Source of the DNA: IDS-8 sp040902105
GTDB lineage: Bacteria; Pseudomonadota; Gammaproteobacteria; Steroidobacterales; Woeseiaceae
Assembly: GCA_040902105.1 (NCBI GenBank)
Contig: JBBDXW010000021.1
Location: 116,744-180,743 of the forward strand
Length of the DNA: 64,000 nt
Direction of reading: 5' to 3'
Positions 1 to 7,486 of this stretch are shown here, piece by piece. The notes beneath the pieces are model-generated. The model worked only from the letters and a program-made list of their open reading frames with translations. It did no database searches and was not told the origin of the DNA. The translations under genes were made by a program, and so were the position numbers. Numbering within the stretch: the stretch's first letter is position 1; each line of letters opens with the position of its first letter.

Positions 1-743
1 GCATCAATGCGGTTGAAGGTTCTTGCCTCGATCGCGAGCAGGCCCATCGAGTACAGAATGGGCATCTTCGTGAGATAGTCGACTTTCGTGTGCCATTGCA
101 GCACGAGTGCGCCCGCCGGGGACATCGCAACGATGTCGATCAGGCCGGTCTGCAAGCCGGTAAGGACGTCTGTGATCGGCAGCGTCACCGGGGATAGCCG
201 CAGCGCCTTCATGGCCTCGTAACTGATCAGGTCGCCCTCGGGCACCCAGATTTTTCTGCCCTTGAGGTCGTCGTGGCTGCGCACCGGCACGTTCGACATG
301 ACGATCGCGAAGCCACCGCCCGAGAAACCGAAACTCACGAAACCGGCGTCTTCGAGGCCGCTCGCGAGCTTCGGATCGATGCGCTCGCGCACGTAGTTGA
401 CCTCGCCCTCCGATTCGAACAGGAACGGCAGACCGTAAATGTTCAAGTCCGGGTATACCTGCTGCAGATCCGTCGGCGTAAAGGCGCCGCCGTGTAACTG
501 ACCGATCTTGATCTTGCGCAATACCTTGCCGGGGTTGCCCTGCACGCCGCCGGAATAAAACTTGAAATTAACCCGGCCGTCCGTTCGCTCCTTGATCTCG
601 GCAGCGCCGGCGCGCATGTCTTTCATCCATTGTGTGTTCTCCGGAAGAACCGTGGCGATTTTCAGGTCGGCCGCGTCCGCGCGCGCCGTCAACGTCGACG
701 CCAGCACAATGAGTGCTGCGGTGATGATTCTCGAATGTCGCAT
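1..743 (-). CDS. dctP: TRAP transporter solute receptor, DctP family (3' part outside window)
   Basis: Periplasmic solute-binding receptor of a tripartite ATP-independent (TRAP) transporter, a family that captures small organic acids for a DctQ/DctM membrane pair. The frame runs off the left edge, so about 247 N-terminal residues are seen; a full DctP has roughly 320-340. ATG at 743 is preceded by GGAGG with 6-nt spacing, so it is preferred over the ATG at 749, which abuts that site. Residues 1-24 are a Sec signal peptide (basic start, IITAALIVLAS core, cleavage near ARADA). The mature start LKIATVLPENTQW and the later VPVRSHDDLKGRKIWVPEGD (ligand-cleft region) are typical of DctP. The gene follows a TatT-like gene on the same strand, a recognised TRAP arrangement. 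The substrate cannot be read from the sequence. Confidence 0.9.
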   Translation of the reverse strand, partial: MRHSRIITAALIVLASTLTARADAADLKIATVLPENTQWMKDMRAGAAEIKERTDGRVNFKFYSGGVQGNPGKVLRKIKIGQLHGGAFTPTDLQQVYPDLNIYGLPFLFESEGEVNYVRERIDPKLASGLEDAGFVSFGFSGGGFAIVMSNVPVRSHDDLKGRKIWVPEGDLISYEAMKALRLSPVTLPITDVLTGLQTGLIDIVAMSPAGALVLQWHTKVDYLTKMPILYSMGLLAIEARTFNRID

Positions 744-846
744 CGGCATCCTCCAAGGTCGACTTTTGCCGCGTACCTGCCTGCAATTTCGCGCAACTCG
801 TGGCTGAGGCGGCAGCAATACCGTGGGTCGCACGGCGACGGTGGCG

Positions 847-1716
847 TCAGAAGTATTCATCCGCGCTCGCCAGCAGCACCGCGGCATCTCGTTGCGCAAG
901 AACGTTGGTCAATGTGTAGCCCGGCACTTCCGGATCGGCGGCCATAACCTCTTGCAAAAGCCGGTCGTGCAATTCCCTTTCGTACAGCAGTCGCGCGTAA
1001 CTGCGCGCATATTCAACTTTCGCGCCGAGATCCTGTCCTTTGGTCAGCTCGATGGCGCGCTCGAACCATGCCTTGGCCTTCTCCGGTTCACCGCCGAGCG
1101 CGGGGGGCCTGAGCGTAGCAAGTATGCCGAGGTAAGTGTAAATACTGCCTCTCATTTCGCTGCCCTCGAGGTCCAGGTAACGGTTGAGCAGCGCCTCCAT
1201 CTGCGGCAATTCCGCAAGGGCGTTCCAGTCGGCGCTGTGGGCGCGAATCCAGGCAAGCGAGGCGACCGAGTAACTATAGACGGCCTCGGCGTGACTTGGC
1301 GAGAGACCCACGAGGGTTGCTTCAAACCGATCGAAACTCATACCGGGCCAGTCGCAGGATGGCTCGTAACTCAGGCAAAGCGCTCGCGCGCCGTACTGGC
1401 GCGCCCGTTCCGTCAATCGTTCAGCGCGGGCGGGATCGTCCGCGAATACCGATCCGTAAGATGCGTACAGATTTGCCGCAGCACCAAGCAGCGCAGGATC
1501 GTCCGGAGTTTCCTCCAGAAAACTGTCGAGCAACAACATGTAGGCCGGCGCGCCGGCGCGGACCGTCTCGGGGTCGGTCTGGTTGAGCACGGCGGCAGAC
1601 AGGTTGTCGGCCATACCGGTCGCGGCGGATGACATCAGTGACGCACAGCCGGCACTCATCAGCATGGAGACCAGAAGCAAGCCGTGCCAAGCGGCGCCGG
1701 CTCGCTGCAGGCCCAT
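847..1716 (-). CDS. TRAP transporter TatT-component-like TPR lipoprotein
   Basis: Probable periplasmic, lipid-anchored partner of the TRAP receptor encoded next to it. The frame is open upstream to 1791, but the ATG at 1716 has GGAG 4 nt upstream and gives a clean lipoprotein signal peptide: MGLQRAG, a hydrophobic LLLVSMLM stretch, then lipobox SAGC. The other possible ATGs (1764, 1746) lack a good ribosome site. The mature part (about 265 residues) is alpha-helical with degenerate TPR-like repeats and fits the TatT family (TRAP-associated TPR protein). The best known member, of Treponema pallidum, forms a trimer that docks a TRAP solute receptor. Expression with the downstream dctP is likely, since both are on the minus strand with about 100 bp between them. 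Confidence 0.8.
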   Translation of the reverse strand: MGLQRAGAAWHGLLLVSMLMSAGCASLMSSAATGMADNLSAAVLNQTDPETVRAGAPAYMLLLDSFLEETPDDPALLGAAANLYASYGSVFADDPARAERLTERARQYGARALCLSYEPSCDWPGMSFDRFEATLVGLSPSHAEAVYSYSVASLAWIRAHSADWNALAELPQMEALLNRYLDLEGSEMRGSIYTYLGILATLRPPALGGEPEKAKAWFERAIELTKGQDLGAKVEYARSYARLLYERELHDRLLQEVMAADPEVPGYTLTNVLAQRDAAVLLASADEYF

Positions 1717-1859
1717 GGGGCTCCGACCGCCGGAGAGGATCCTCATGCCACGAAAGACTCTCATGGACGAATTTGGTTCAGGCTCGATCACTTGCGGTTC
1801 GTCGTCACGCAGACCGTTGGCCGCGTGGCAGTACGACGGGCCGTGAGCAACCGATACGC

Positions 1860-2204
1860 TTAAATCTTCTCTTTGATTCTCGCTGCCTTGCCGGTGCGTT
1901 CACGCAGGTAGTAAAGCTTCGCGCGGCGCACATCGCCGCGGCGCTTGACTTCCACGGCGCTCACGGTCGGGCTGTGGGTCTGGAACACACGCTCGACGCC
2001 CTCGCCGTGGGAGATCTTTCGCACCGTAAAGGACGAGTTCAGGCCACGATTGCGTTTTGCGATGACAATACCTTCGAAAGCCTGCAGCCGCTCACGCTCA
2101 CCTTCCGTAACCTTGACCTGTACGACGACGGTGTCGCCCGGCGAGAAATCCGGCACTTCCTTGTTGATTTGTTCCTGCTCGATCGCTTCGATTATCTTGT
2201 TCAT
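1860..2204 (-). CDS. rplS: 50S ribosomal protein L19
   Basis: Large-subunit protein L19, at the 30S/50S interface. It has 114 residues, the usual length. The segment FSPGDTVVVQVKVTEGERER and the basic C-terminus ending KAARIKEKI are family hallmarks. It is the last gene of a four-gene minus-strand operon rpsP-rimM-trmD-rplS, the order found in most gammaproteobacteria, with 38 bp after trmD. No frameshift or unusual residue is seen. Confidence 0.98.
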   Translation of the reverse strand: MNKIIEAIEQEQINKEVPDFSPGDTVVVQVKVTEGERERLQAFEGIVIAKRNRGLNSSFTVRKISHGEGVERVFQTHSPTVSAVEVKRRGDVRRAKLYYLRERTGKAARIKEKI

Positions 2205-2242
2205 CTCTTCCTACCTGCCAGTCGCAGTGCTGGTCACTGAAT

Positions 2243-3022
2243 TCAATTGGGAACAGCCTTGTTCGCGTCGACATCGTTGGCTGCCGCTCGCTCGTCTCTC
2301 AAAAACTCATCCAGCAGCCGCTGCTGCTCATCGTTAAGCCGCAATTTCCGCACGAGGTCCGGACGGCGCAAAAAACTTCGCCCGAGCGCCTGCTTGTAAC
2401 GCCATCGCGCGATCCGCGCGTGGTCGCCGGACAGCAGCACCTCCGGGACTCTCCGGCCCCCGATCCTCTCGGGCCTCGTGTAATGCGGATGGTCAAGAAG
2501 CCCTTCCGTGAACGAATCCTGGTCCGCCGAAGCATCGTCTCCGAGCACTCCAGGGAGCAGCCTCGCGACGGTATCGATTACAACCATTGCCGCTATCTCG
2601 CCGCCGCTCAGCACGAAATCGCCGATGGACAATTCCTCGTCGACCTGGCTCTCGATCAGCCGCTCGTCGATGCCCTCGTAGCGGCCCGCGAGCAGTATGA
2701 GCCCCGGACCGCCGGCGTAGCGCCTCGCCGTCGCCTGGTCGAACAACGAACCCTGGGGGGACAGACACACGACGGGGGTTCCTGCCGGTGCCGCGTCCCG
2801 GGCGGCAGCAATCGCGGCCGCCGTCGGTTCGTACTTCATAACCATCCCCGGACCGCCGCCGTAAGGCCTGTCATCGACCGTACGATGAGCGTCCGTGGTG
2901 AAATCCCGCGGATTCAGACAGTCGAGCGTCAGCAGTCCGCGCGCAACCGCCCTGCCGACGACCCCGTATTCGGCGATCGTCCGGACCATCTCCGGAAATA
3001 TGCTGACCACCTGCAATTGCAT
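2243..3022 (-). CDS. trmD: tRNA (guanine-N1)-methyltransferase TrmD
   Basis: SPOUT-class methyltransferase that makes m1G37 in tRNAs reading CNN and some other codons, preventing +1 frameshifts. It uses S-adenosylmethionine in the trefoil knot. The start at 3022 gives the canonical N-terminus MQLQVVSIFPEM (259 residues). An in-frame ATG at 3058 would add 12 atypical residues and overlap rimM more. Visible motifs are DDRPYGGGPGMVMK, the knot region LLAGRYEGIDERL with IGDFVLSGGE, and a C-terminal domain with RPERIGGRRVPEVLLSGDH. It lies 4 bp downstream of the rimM stop in the rpsP operon. Confidence 0.97.
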   Translation of the reverse strand: MQLQVVSIFPEMVRTIAEYGVVGRAVARGLLTLDCLNPRDFTTDAHRTVDDRPYGGGPGMVMKYEPTAAAIAAARDAAPAGTPVVCLSPQGSLFDQATARRYAGGPGLILLAGRYEGIDERLIESQVDEELSIGDFVLSGGEIAAMVVIDTVARLLPGVLGDDASADQDSFTEGLLDHPHYTRPERIGGRRVPEVLLSGDHARIARWRYKQALGRSFLRRPDLVRKLRLNDEQQRLLDEFLRDERAAANDVDANKAVPN

Positions 3023-3026
3023 CGCA

Positions 3027-3563
3027 TCAGTCCCATTCCCAGTCGACGTCGATGACACCCTCGTCAGGATCGACGCCCAGTACGTACCTCACCGGCACGA
3101 ACGGAATCAGGATCTCCCGATCCGGCTCGCCGTCCGCCTGCACGACCATGACGTCGTTGGCGCCGGTTGCCAGCATGCGCGCCACCCGCCCCAGCGTGCG
3201 GCCGTCGCGATGGCGAACCTGCAATCCTTCGAGGTCGGCCCAGTAGTACTCGCCCTCCCCGATCGCCGGCAACGTCTCGCGAGCCACCGCGATGTCGGCG
3301 CCCACCAGCCCGGCGGCTCCATCCCGGTCTTCAATATCTGCAAGCCTCGCCACCAGGGACTTACCGTGTATTCTGCCCTCGGCAAGCGTTTTCGCGGTCC
3401 AGCCGTCGTCGAGTCTCAGCAACCAGCGCCGATAGCCGAGCAGCCTGTCCGCGCGTTCCGTATAGGAAAACACCCTGACCCAACCTTTGACCCCGTAAAG
3501 ACCGGAAACTCGTCCCAGAATGACCGGATCGCCGGCGGTCTCCTTGTCCGTTCCCTGCGCCAC
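3027..3563 (-). CDS. rimM: 16S rRNA processing protein RimM
   Basis: Maturation factor for the head of the 30S subunit; binds S19 and assists processing of the 16S 3' domain. It has 178 residues, as usual. The N-terminal beta-barrel opens with VILGRVSGLYGVKGWVRVFS, the family signature. The C-terminal PRC-barrel contains YYWADLEGLQVRHRDG and ends near IPFVPVRYVLGVD. It sits second in the rpsP-rimM-trmD-rplS operon, 47 bp after rpsP. Confidence 0.97.
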   Translation of the reverse strand: MAQGTDKETAGDPVILGRVSGLYGVKGWVRVFSYTERADRLLGYRRWLLRLDDGWTAKTLAEGRIHGKSLVARLADIEDRDGAAGLVGADIAVARETLPAIGEGEYYWADLEGLQVRHRDGRTLGRVARMLATGANDVMVVQADGEPDREILIPFVPVRYVLGVDPDEGVIDVDWEWD

Positions 3564-3610
3564 AGCGCACGTTTATCGCAATCCGGTACGCGCGTCGCGC
3601 ACTTCCGGTC

Positions 3611-3868
3611 TCAGCTCTTGTCAGCCGCCTTGCGCGACGCCTTGAGAAGCGCGGCCACACGTTCGGAGGGTTTCGCGCCACGGCTCATCCAGAAGTCGAC
3701 CCGCTCCAGGTCGATGCGCAGATTTTCTTCGTGCCCCTTGCCCACGGGATTGAAGTACCCCAGACGCTCTATGTAGCGACCGTCGCGGCGGTTGCGGCTG
3801 TCGGTGACCACGAGGTGGTAAAACGGGGTTTTTTTCGCGCCAGCGCGCGAAAGTCGAATACTGACCAT
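3611..3868 (-). CDS. rpsP: 30S ribosomal protein S16
   Basis: Small-subunit assembly protein S16. The start at 3868 gives MVSIRLSRAGAKKTPFYHLV, the conserved N-terminus, and has GGAAGAG just upstream. The frame is open to 3940, but those 24 extra residues have no family match. Total length is 85 residues, typical for S16. It is the first gene of the operon with rimM, trmD and rplS. A sigma-70-like promoter is visible about 70 bp upstream (3939-3966). Confidence 0.97.
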   Translation of the reverse strand: MVSIRLSRAGAKKTPFYHLVVTDSRNRRDGRYIERLGYFNPVGKGHEENLRIDLERVDFWMSRGAKPSERVAALLKASRKAADKS

Positions 3869-3938
3869 TGCTCTTCCGTAATTAGTAGTGAGAGGCAGAC
3901 ATGCCTGCGCTCGGGGGCCGGGCCCGAGTAAACGGCGC

Positions 3939-3966
3939 ATTTTACTGATATCCGGGCAAAAGTGAA
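3939..3966 (-). promoter_or_regulatory. Candidate sigma-70 promoter of the rpsP operon
   Basis: On the minus strand, TTCACT (3966-3961) is followed after 16 bp by TAAAAT (3944-3939): 4 of 6 and 5 of 6 matches to the -35 and -10 consensus. It lies about 70 bp upstream of the rpsP ATG, in the correct orientation and in an otherwise GC-rich stretch. Seen by eye only. Confidence 0.5.
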
Positions 3967-3975
3967 GCAGAGTTA

Positions 3976-4040
3976 GGGGGACAGTGACCTTTTAGTTGGG
4001 GGACAGTGACCTTTTCCCGGAGATAAGGTCACTGTCCCCC
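3976..4040. repeat. Three-copy intergenic repeat GGGGGACAGTGACCTT with hairpin
   Basis: GGGGGACAGTGACCTTTT occurs at 3976-3993 and again at 3998-4015, and its inverse AAGGTCACTGTCCCCC at 4025-4040. The second and third copies form a perfect 16-bp stem with a 9-nt loop. The sequence then continues with GCCGATGT twice and a further CCCCC block. It fills the space between rpsP (start 3868) and ffh (end 4179). Dispersed gggacagtgacct-type repeats are common in proteobacterial genomes and are often linked to REP-associated transposases; that link is recall, not shown here. It may also act as a terminator for ffh. Confidence 0.75.
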
Positions 4041-4065
4041 GCCGATGTGTCCCCCGCCGATGTCG

Positions 4066-4136
4066 CACGATCCTGAAAAGCCCCCCCGCCGGATCGAGGC
4101 TCCGCTCAGAGGTTGTGCCGTACGTGAATAATACGG
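4066..4136 (+). repeat. Dispersed repeat copy A (about 70 bp), downstream of ffh
   Basis: Matches 7391-7459 at roughly three quarters of positions. Shared blocks include ACGATCCTG, AAAGCCC, CTCCGCT and GTTGTGCCGT, in the same order and spacing. Both copies lie immediately 3' of a minus-strand gene (ffh here, radA at the other site), in the same orientation. Read on the minus strand the copy contains AGCC...GGCTTTT, which could be a weak terminator. Its nature is otherwise unknown. Confidence 0.6.
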
Positions 4137-4178
4137 TTCAGGCGACGTGGTACCCGACCCGGACCGTGCTGCTTGCCT

Positions 4179-5540
4179 TCAGGGACGCATGCCGGGCGGA
4201 AGGCGGCCGCCGGGGAGGTTGCGCAGCATTTTTTTCATCCCGCCACGGGACATTTTTTTCATCATCTTTTCCATCTGCAGGTGCTGCTTCAGCAGGCGAT
4301 TGACGTCCTGGATCTGCTGCCCGCTGCCCTGGGCGATGCGCCGCTTGCGCGAGCCGTTGATGGTTTTCGGAAAGCGCCGTTCTTCCTGGGTCATTGAATT
4401 GATGATCGCCACCTGGCGTCGCAGCTGTTGCTCGTTCGCGGTGTTCTGCAGGGCGGCGGGGTTGATGTTACCGAGCGGCAGCTTCTCCAGCATCGCACCG
4501 ATTCCGCCCATGTTGAGCATTTGCTCGAACTGGTCGCGCAGGTCCGCCAGGTCGAATCCCTTGCCCTTTTTGAGCTTCTTCGCGAGTTTGTCGGCCGTGT
4601 CGCGGCTGATTTTGCTTTCGATTTCCTCGACCAGCGACAGCACGTCGCCCATGCCGAGGATTCTTGACGCCATGCGGTCCGGATGAAAAAGCTCGAGAGC
4701 TTCCGTTTTTTCGCCGACGCCAAGGAAGCGTATCGGCTTGCCGGTGACCTCGGTCACCGAGAGCGCGACGCCGCCCTTCGCATCGCCGTCGGCTTTCGTG
4801 AGGATGACCCCGGTCAGCGGCAGCCGCTGGTCGAACGCCCTGGCGGAATTTACCGCGTCCTGACCGGCCATGCTGTCGATGACGAAGAACGTTTCATGCG
4901 GCGCCGCCGCGGCATGCACCCGGACGACTTCGTCCATCATGTCCGCGTCGACGTGCATACGACCGGCGGTATCGACGATGAGGACTTCGGCATGCTGGCG
5001 CCGGCTTTCGTCCAGCGCCCGGGTGGCTATCGCCTCCGCCTTCTCGCTGGCATCGCTGGCACAGAACTTCGCGCCCACTTCGCCGGCGAGGCGCTCCAGC
5101 TGCAGGATTGCAGCGGGCCGGTGTACATCCACGCTGACCAGCATGACCCGCTTTTTATCCTTCTCGATGAGTCGCCGGGCGAGTTTGGCGGCCGTGGTCG
5201 TCTTGCCGGCACCCTGCAAACCGGCGAGAAGAATAACGACCGGAGGCTGTGCCCGGAGGTTGAGAGGAACCGTCTCGCTGCCAAGCAGTGTGACGAGTTC
5301 GCTGTGAATGATCTTGATCAGCGCCTGGCCGGGCGTCAGGCTTTTTCCGACTTCCTCGCCGATGGCGCGCTGCTCTACCCTTTCGATAAAGCTCTTTACG
5401 ACAGGCAGCGCTACGTCGGCTTCCAGCAATGCAAGGCGCACCTGCCGCAGCGTGTCCTTGATGTTCGACTCGCTGAGCCTGCCTTTGCCGGTAAGGTTGC
5501 GGGCCGCCTGTGACAGGCGGTCCGAAAGATTGTCAAACAT
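4179..5540 (-). CDS. ffh: Signal recognition particle protein Ffh
   Basis: GTPase of the bacterial SRP. It binds 4.5S RNA and the signal sequences of nascent membrane proteins and docks with FtsY. It has 453 residues, the normal length. The order is N domain (1-85), G domain with P-loop GLQGAGKTTTAAKLA, DTAGR and TKADGDAKGG, then the methionine-rich M domain ending in MEKMMKKMSRGGMKKM and a Gly/Pro-rich tail. It is monocistronic here, about 310 bp from rpsP, with the repeat cluster in between. Confidence 0.98.
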   Translation of the reverse strand: MFDNLSDRLSQAARNLTGKGRLSESNIKDTLRQVRLALLEADVALPVVKSFIERVEQRAIGEEVGKSLTPGQALIKIIHSELVTLLGSETVPLNLRAQPPVVILLAGLQGAGKTTTAAKLARRLIEKDKKRVMLVSVDVHRPAAILQLERLAGEVGAKFCASDASEKAEAIATRALDESRRQHAEVLIVDTAGRMHVDADMMDEVVRVHAAAAPHETFFVIDSMAGQDAVNSARAFDQRLPLTGVILTKADGDAKGGVALSVTEVTGKPIRFLGVGEKTEALELFHPDRMASRILGMGDVLSLVEEIESKISRDTADKLAKKLKKGKGFDLADLRDQFEQMLNMGGIGAMLEKLPLGNINPAALQNTANEQQLRRQVAIINSMTQEERRFPKTINGSRKRRIAQGSGQQIQDVNRLLKQHLQMEKMMKKMSRGGMKKMLRNLPGGRLPPGMRP

Positions 5541-5652
5541 GTTCGATTCGTATCCTTCAGCGGATTCCAGCTGAAAGAGATCAGTGTAACGCGAATCGAT
5601 CCGCCCGGACTACGCGGAAACCGCGGTGGCGCTGCCAGTCAGAACGTGGGAA

Positions 5653-6420
5653 TCAGACGGTGATCACTGTGCCGCGCGACAGCATGCGAATGTTCTTGTT
5701 CGGCGAGGCCGCGATAACCTGGCTGAGAATCCGTTCTTCTTCGCCGGGCTTCATGCCGGTCAGCCAGATTTCAGGCTCGTGCTTCAGCAGCGCCAGATCG
5801 CGACACAAGGTGCTCGGACAATAGTGACCCGCCGTCTCCGCCAGACTCGCAAGTTCGTCCGGAAAGGAAACCTCGATGACAAGCGCCTTTAAATCGTCAT
5901 AGGCGTTCAGAACCGGCCACAGCGTTCTGTTGGTCTTGGTGTCGCCGCTCACGGCAAACACGCCGCCGGAGTTCTGCACCGTATAGCCGATTGAAGGCAC
6001 GCTGTGCGCGACATCGATGGCACGGAAGTCCCGGTGTCCGATCGTAACGGTATCGCCCGGATTGCAAACGGCATACCGGAGCATGGGGTTCGCGGGGCTG
6101 GGCAGTTCGGCGAAGTCGGGCCAGATCACCCAGTTGAACAGGTGGGTCTTGATCGCGTCCAGCGTCTCCTGCCGGCCGTACACAGTCACTGGAACGTCGA
6201 CATCTTCGGTGAAGATACTGTCGATCAGCATCGGCAGTCCCGCAATGTGATCGAGGTGCGCATGCGTCAGGAACACATGCCGAATGGCAAACAGATCTTC
6301 GAGCGCCAGATCGCCGACGCCGGTTCCGGCATCCAGCAATACATCGTTGTCGATCAACATTGCGGAGGTGCGCGAACCGGCGCCAATCCCGCCGCTGCAG
6401 CCCAATATTCTTATGCGCAT
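5653..6420 (-). CDS. Metallo-beta-lactamase-fold hydrolase, cyclic-nucleotide phosphodiesterase-like
   Basis: Predicted cytoplasmic metal-dependent hydrolase of 255 residues. The N-terminus MRIRILGCSGGIGAG is the first strand of the MBL fold. The metal motif HxHxDH is visible as THAHLDHIAGLP near residue 53. Further ligands are likely in AIDVAHSVPSIGYTV and VFAVSGDTKTN. The arrangement resembles bacterial class II 3',5'-cyclic-nucleotide phosphodiesterases and RNase Z-like enzymes, so cAMP hydrolysis is a reasonable but unproven guess. It is transcribed divergently from the CcsA-like gene with about 157 bp between them. No signal peptide is seen. Confidence 0.75.
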   Translation of the reverse strand: MRIRILGCSGGIGAGSRTSAMLIDNDVLLDAGTGVGDLALEDLFAIRHVFLTHAHLDHIAGLPMLIDSIFTEDVDVPVTVYGRQETLDAIKTHLFNWVIWPDFAELPSPANPMLRYAVCNPGDTVTIGHRDFRAIDVAHSVPSIGYTVQNSGGVFAVSGDTKTNRTLWPVLNAYDDLKALVIEVSFPDELASLAETAGHYCPSTLCRDLALLKHEPEIWLTGMKPGEEERILSQVIAASPNKNIRMLSRGTVITV

Positions 6421-6577
6421 AACGCTACTGCCTTCGCAATACCGCAGTCCATTACCTGTACCTGCAACGTGCGTGCCCGGCGGATGCGTCAGTTTGCCCG
6501 GGCCAGGGTTCTATTGAACAGCACCATATGGGATGATTCGCTCGAACAAAAATTAGGGCATAGCCGACCGGGATTCT

Positions 6578-7384
6578 GTGTTTCAAATCACAATTCTTTT
6601 CTTGTACATAATCGCCGGCGTCTCCCTCGCAATGTCCCGGCTGCCGCCCTTCTCGCGACATATCAAGGCCCTGCTGGCAATCGCATTGCTGGCCGGTGTC
6701 GCCGGACTCGCCTGGCACGGCCTGGTACTGCGAAATATGATCCTCGTGCCCGACGGTTTCACTCTGTCGCTTGGCAATACGGCTTCGTTCATCGGCTTGT
6801 TGCTCAGCCTGACGGCACTCAGTATTTCCGTCGAGCAAACGTTGCGAGGCCTGGCATCCGGACTCCTTGTGCTCGCGGCGCTTGCCGCCGCATTTACCGG
6901 CTGGTTCGCGGCGCCTCCGGCGGACACTGCGATGACCTGGCAGATCGAGGTGCATATCCTGATTTCCCTGCTCGCATACGGGCTTCTCACCGTGGGCGCC
7001 ATCGTCGCCGTTTATGCCATCGTGCAGGATCGGCGCCTGCACGCCGGCAAGCTGGCGCCGGTGAACCAATTGTTTGCACCGCTTGAAACGAACGAGAAGC
7101 TGCTGTACGGAATTGCAGCCGTCGGCTTTGCGGCATTGCTCCTCGCCGTGTTCTCGGGGTTTGTGTTCGTGGACGACCTGTTCGCACAACACCTCGTTCA
7201 CAAAACCGTGCTGTCGCTGCTGGCGCTCGTGCTGTTCGGCATTCTGCTGTGTGGGCGGCAGTTCGCCGGCTGGCGCGGACGACGCGCCGTGTACCTGTAC
7301 CTGTGGGGTTTCGCGATTCTCGGGCTTGCCTATTTCGGCAATCGTTACATCCTGGAACAGGTGCTTGGGAGAACCTGGACCTGA
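6578..7384 (+). CDS. CcsA-like inner membrane protein (YpjD family)
   Basis: Polytopic membrane protein of 268 residues with about eight hydrophobic helices. It belongs to the cytochrome c assembly (CcsA/CcmC-like) superfamily and, by position near ffh, to the YpjD type. In Pseudomonas and E. coli the ypjD gene is also a neighbour of ffh. The tail WGFAILGLAYFGNRYILEQVLGR is characteristic of this family. CcsA proteins handle haem for cytochrome c, but YpjD proteins have no firmly established role, so no function is claimed. The stop at 7384 is followed within a few bases by repeat copy B. Confidence 0.85.
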   Translation: MFQITILFLYIIAGVSLAMSRLPPFSRHIKALLAIALLAGVAGLAWHGLVLRNMILVPDGFTLSLGNTASFIGLLLSLTALSISVEQTLRGLASGLLVLAALAAAFTGWFAAPPADTAMTWQIEVHILISLLAYGLLTVGAIVAVYAIVQDRRLHAGKLAPVNQLFAPLETNEKLLYGIAAVGFAALLLAVFSGFVFVDDLFAQHLVHKTVLSLLALVLFGILLCGRQFAGWRGRRAVYLYLWGFAILGLAYFGNRYILEQVLGRTWT

Positions 7385-7390
7385 GTTTGT

Positions 7391-7459
7391 GACGATCCTG
7401 GAAAGCCCTCCCCCAACCGAGACTCCGCTGACACGTTGTGCCGTTCATGACTAATGCGG
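7391..7459 (+). repeat. Dispersed repeat copy B, between ypjD-like gene and radA
   Basis: Imperfect copy of 4066-4136 (see that entry). It occupies most of the 102-bp space between two convergent genes and ends 28 bp from the radA stop, much as copy A ends about 40 bp from the ffh stop. Confidence 0.6.
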
Positions 7460-7486
7460 ACCCCGAGTCTGCGCGGCCATGTGCTG

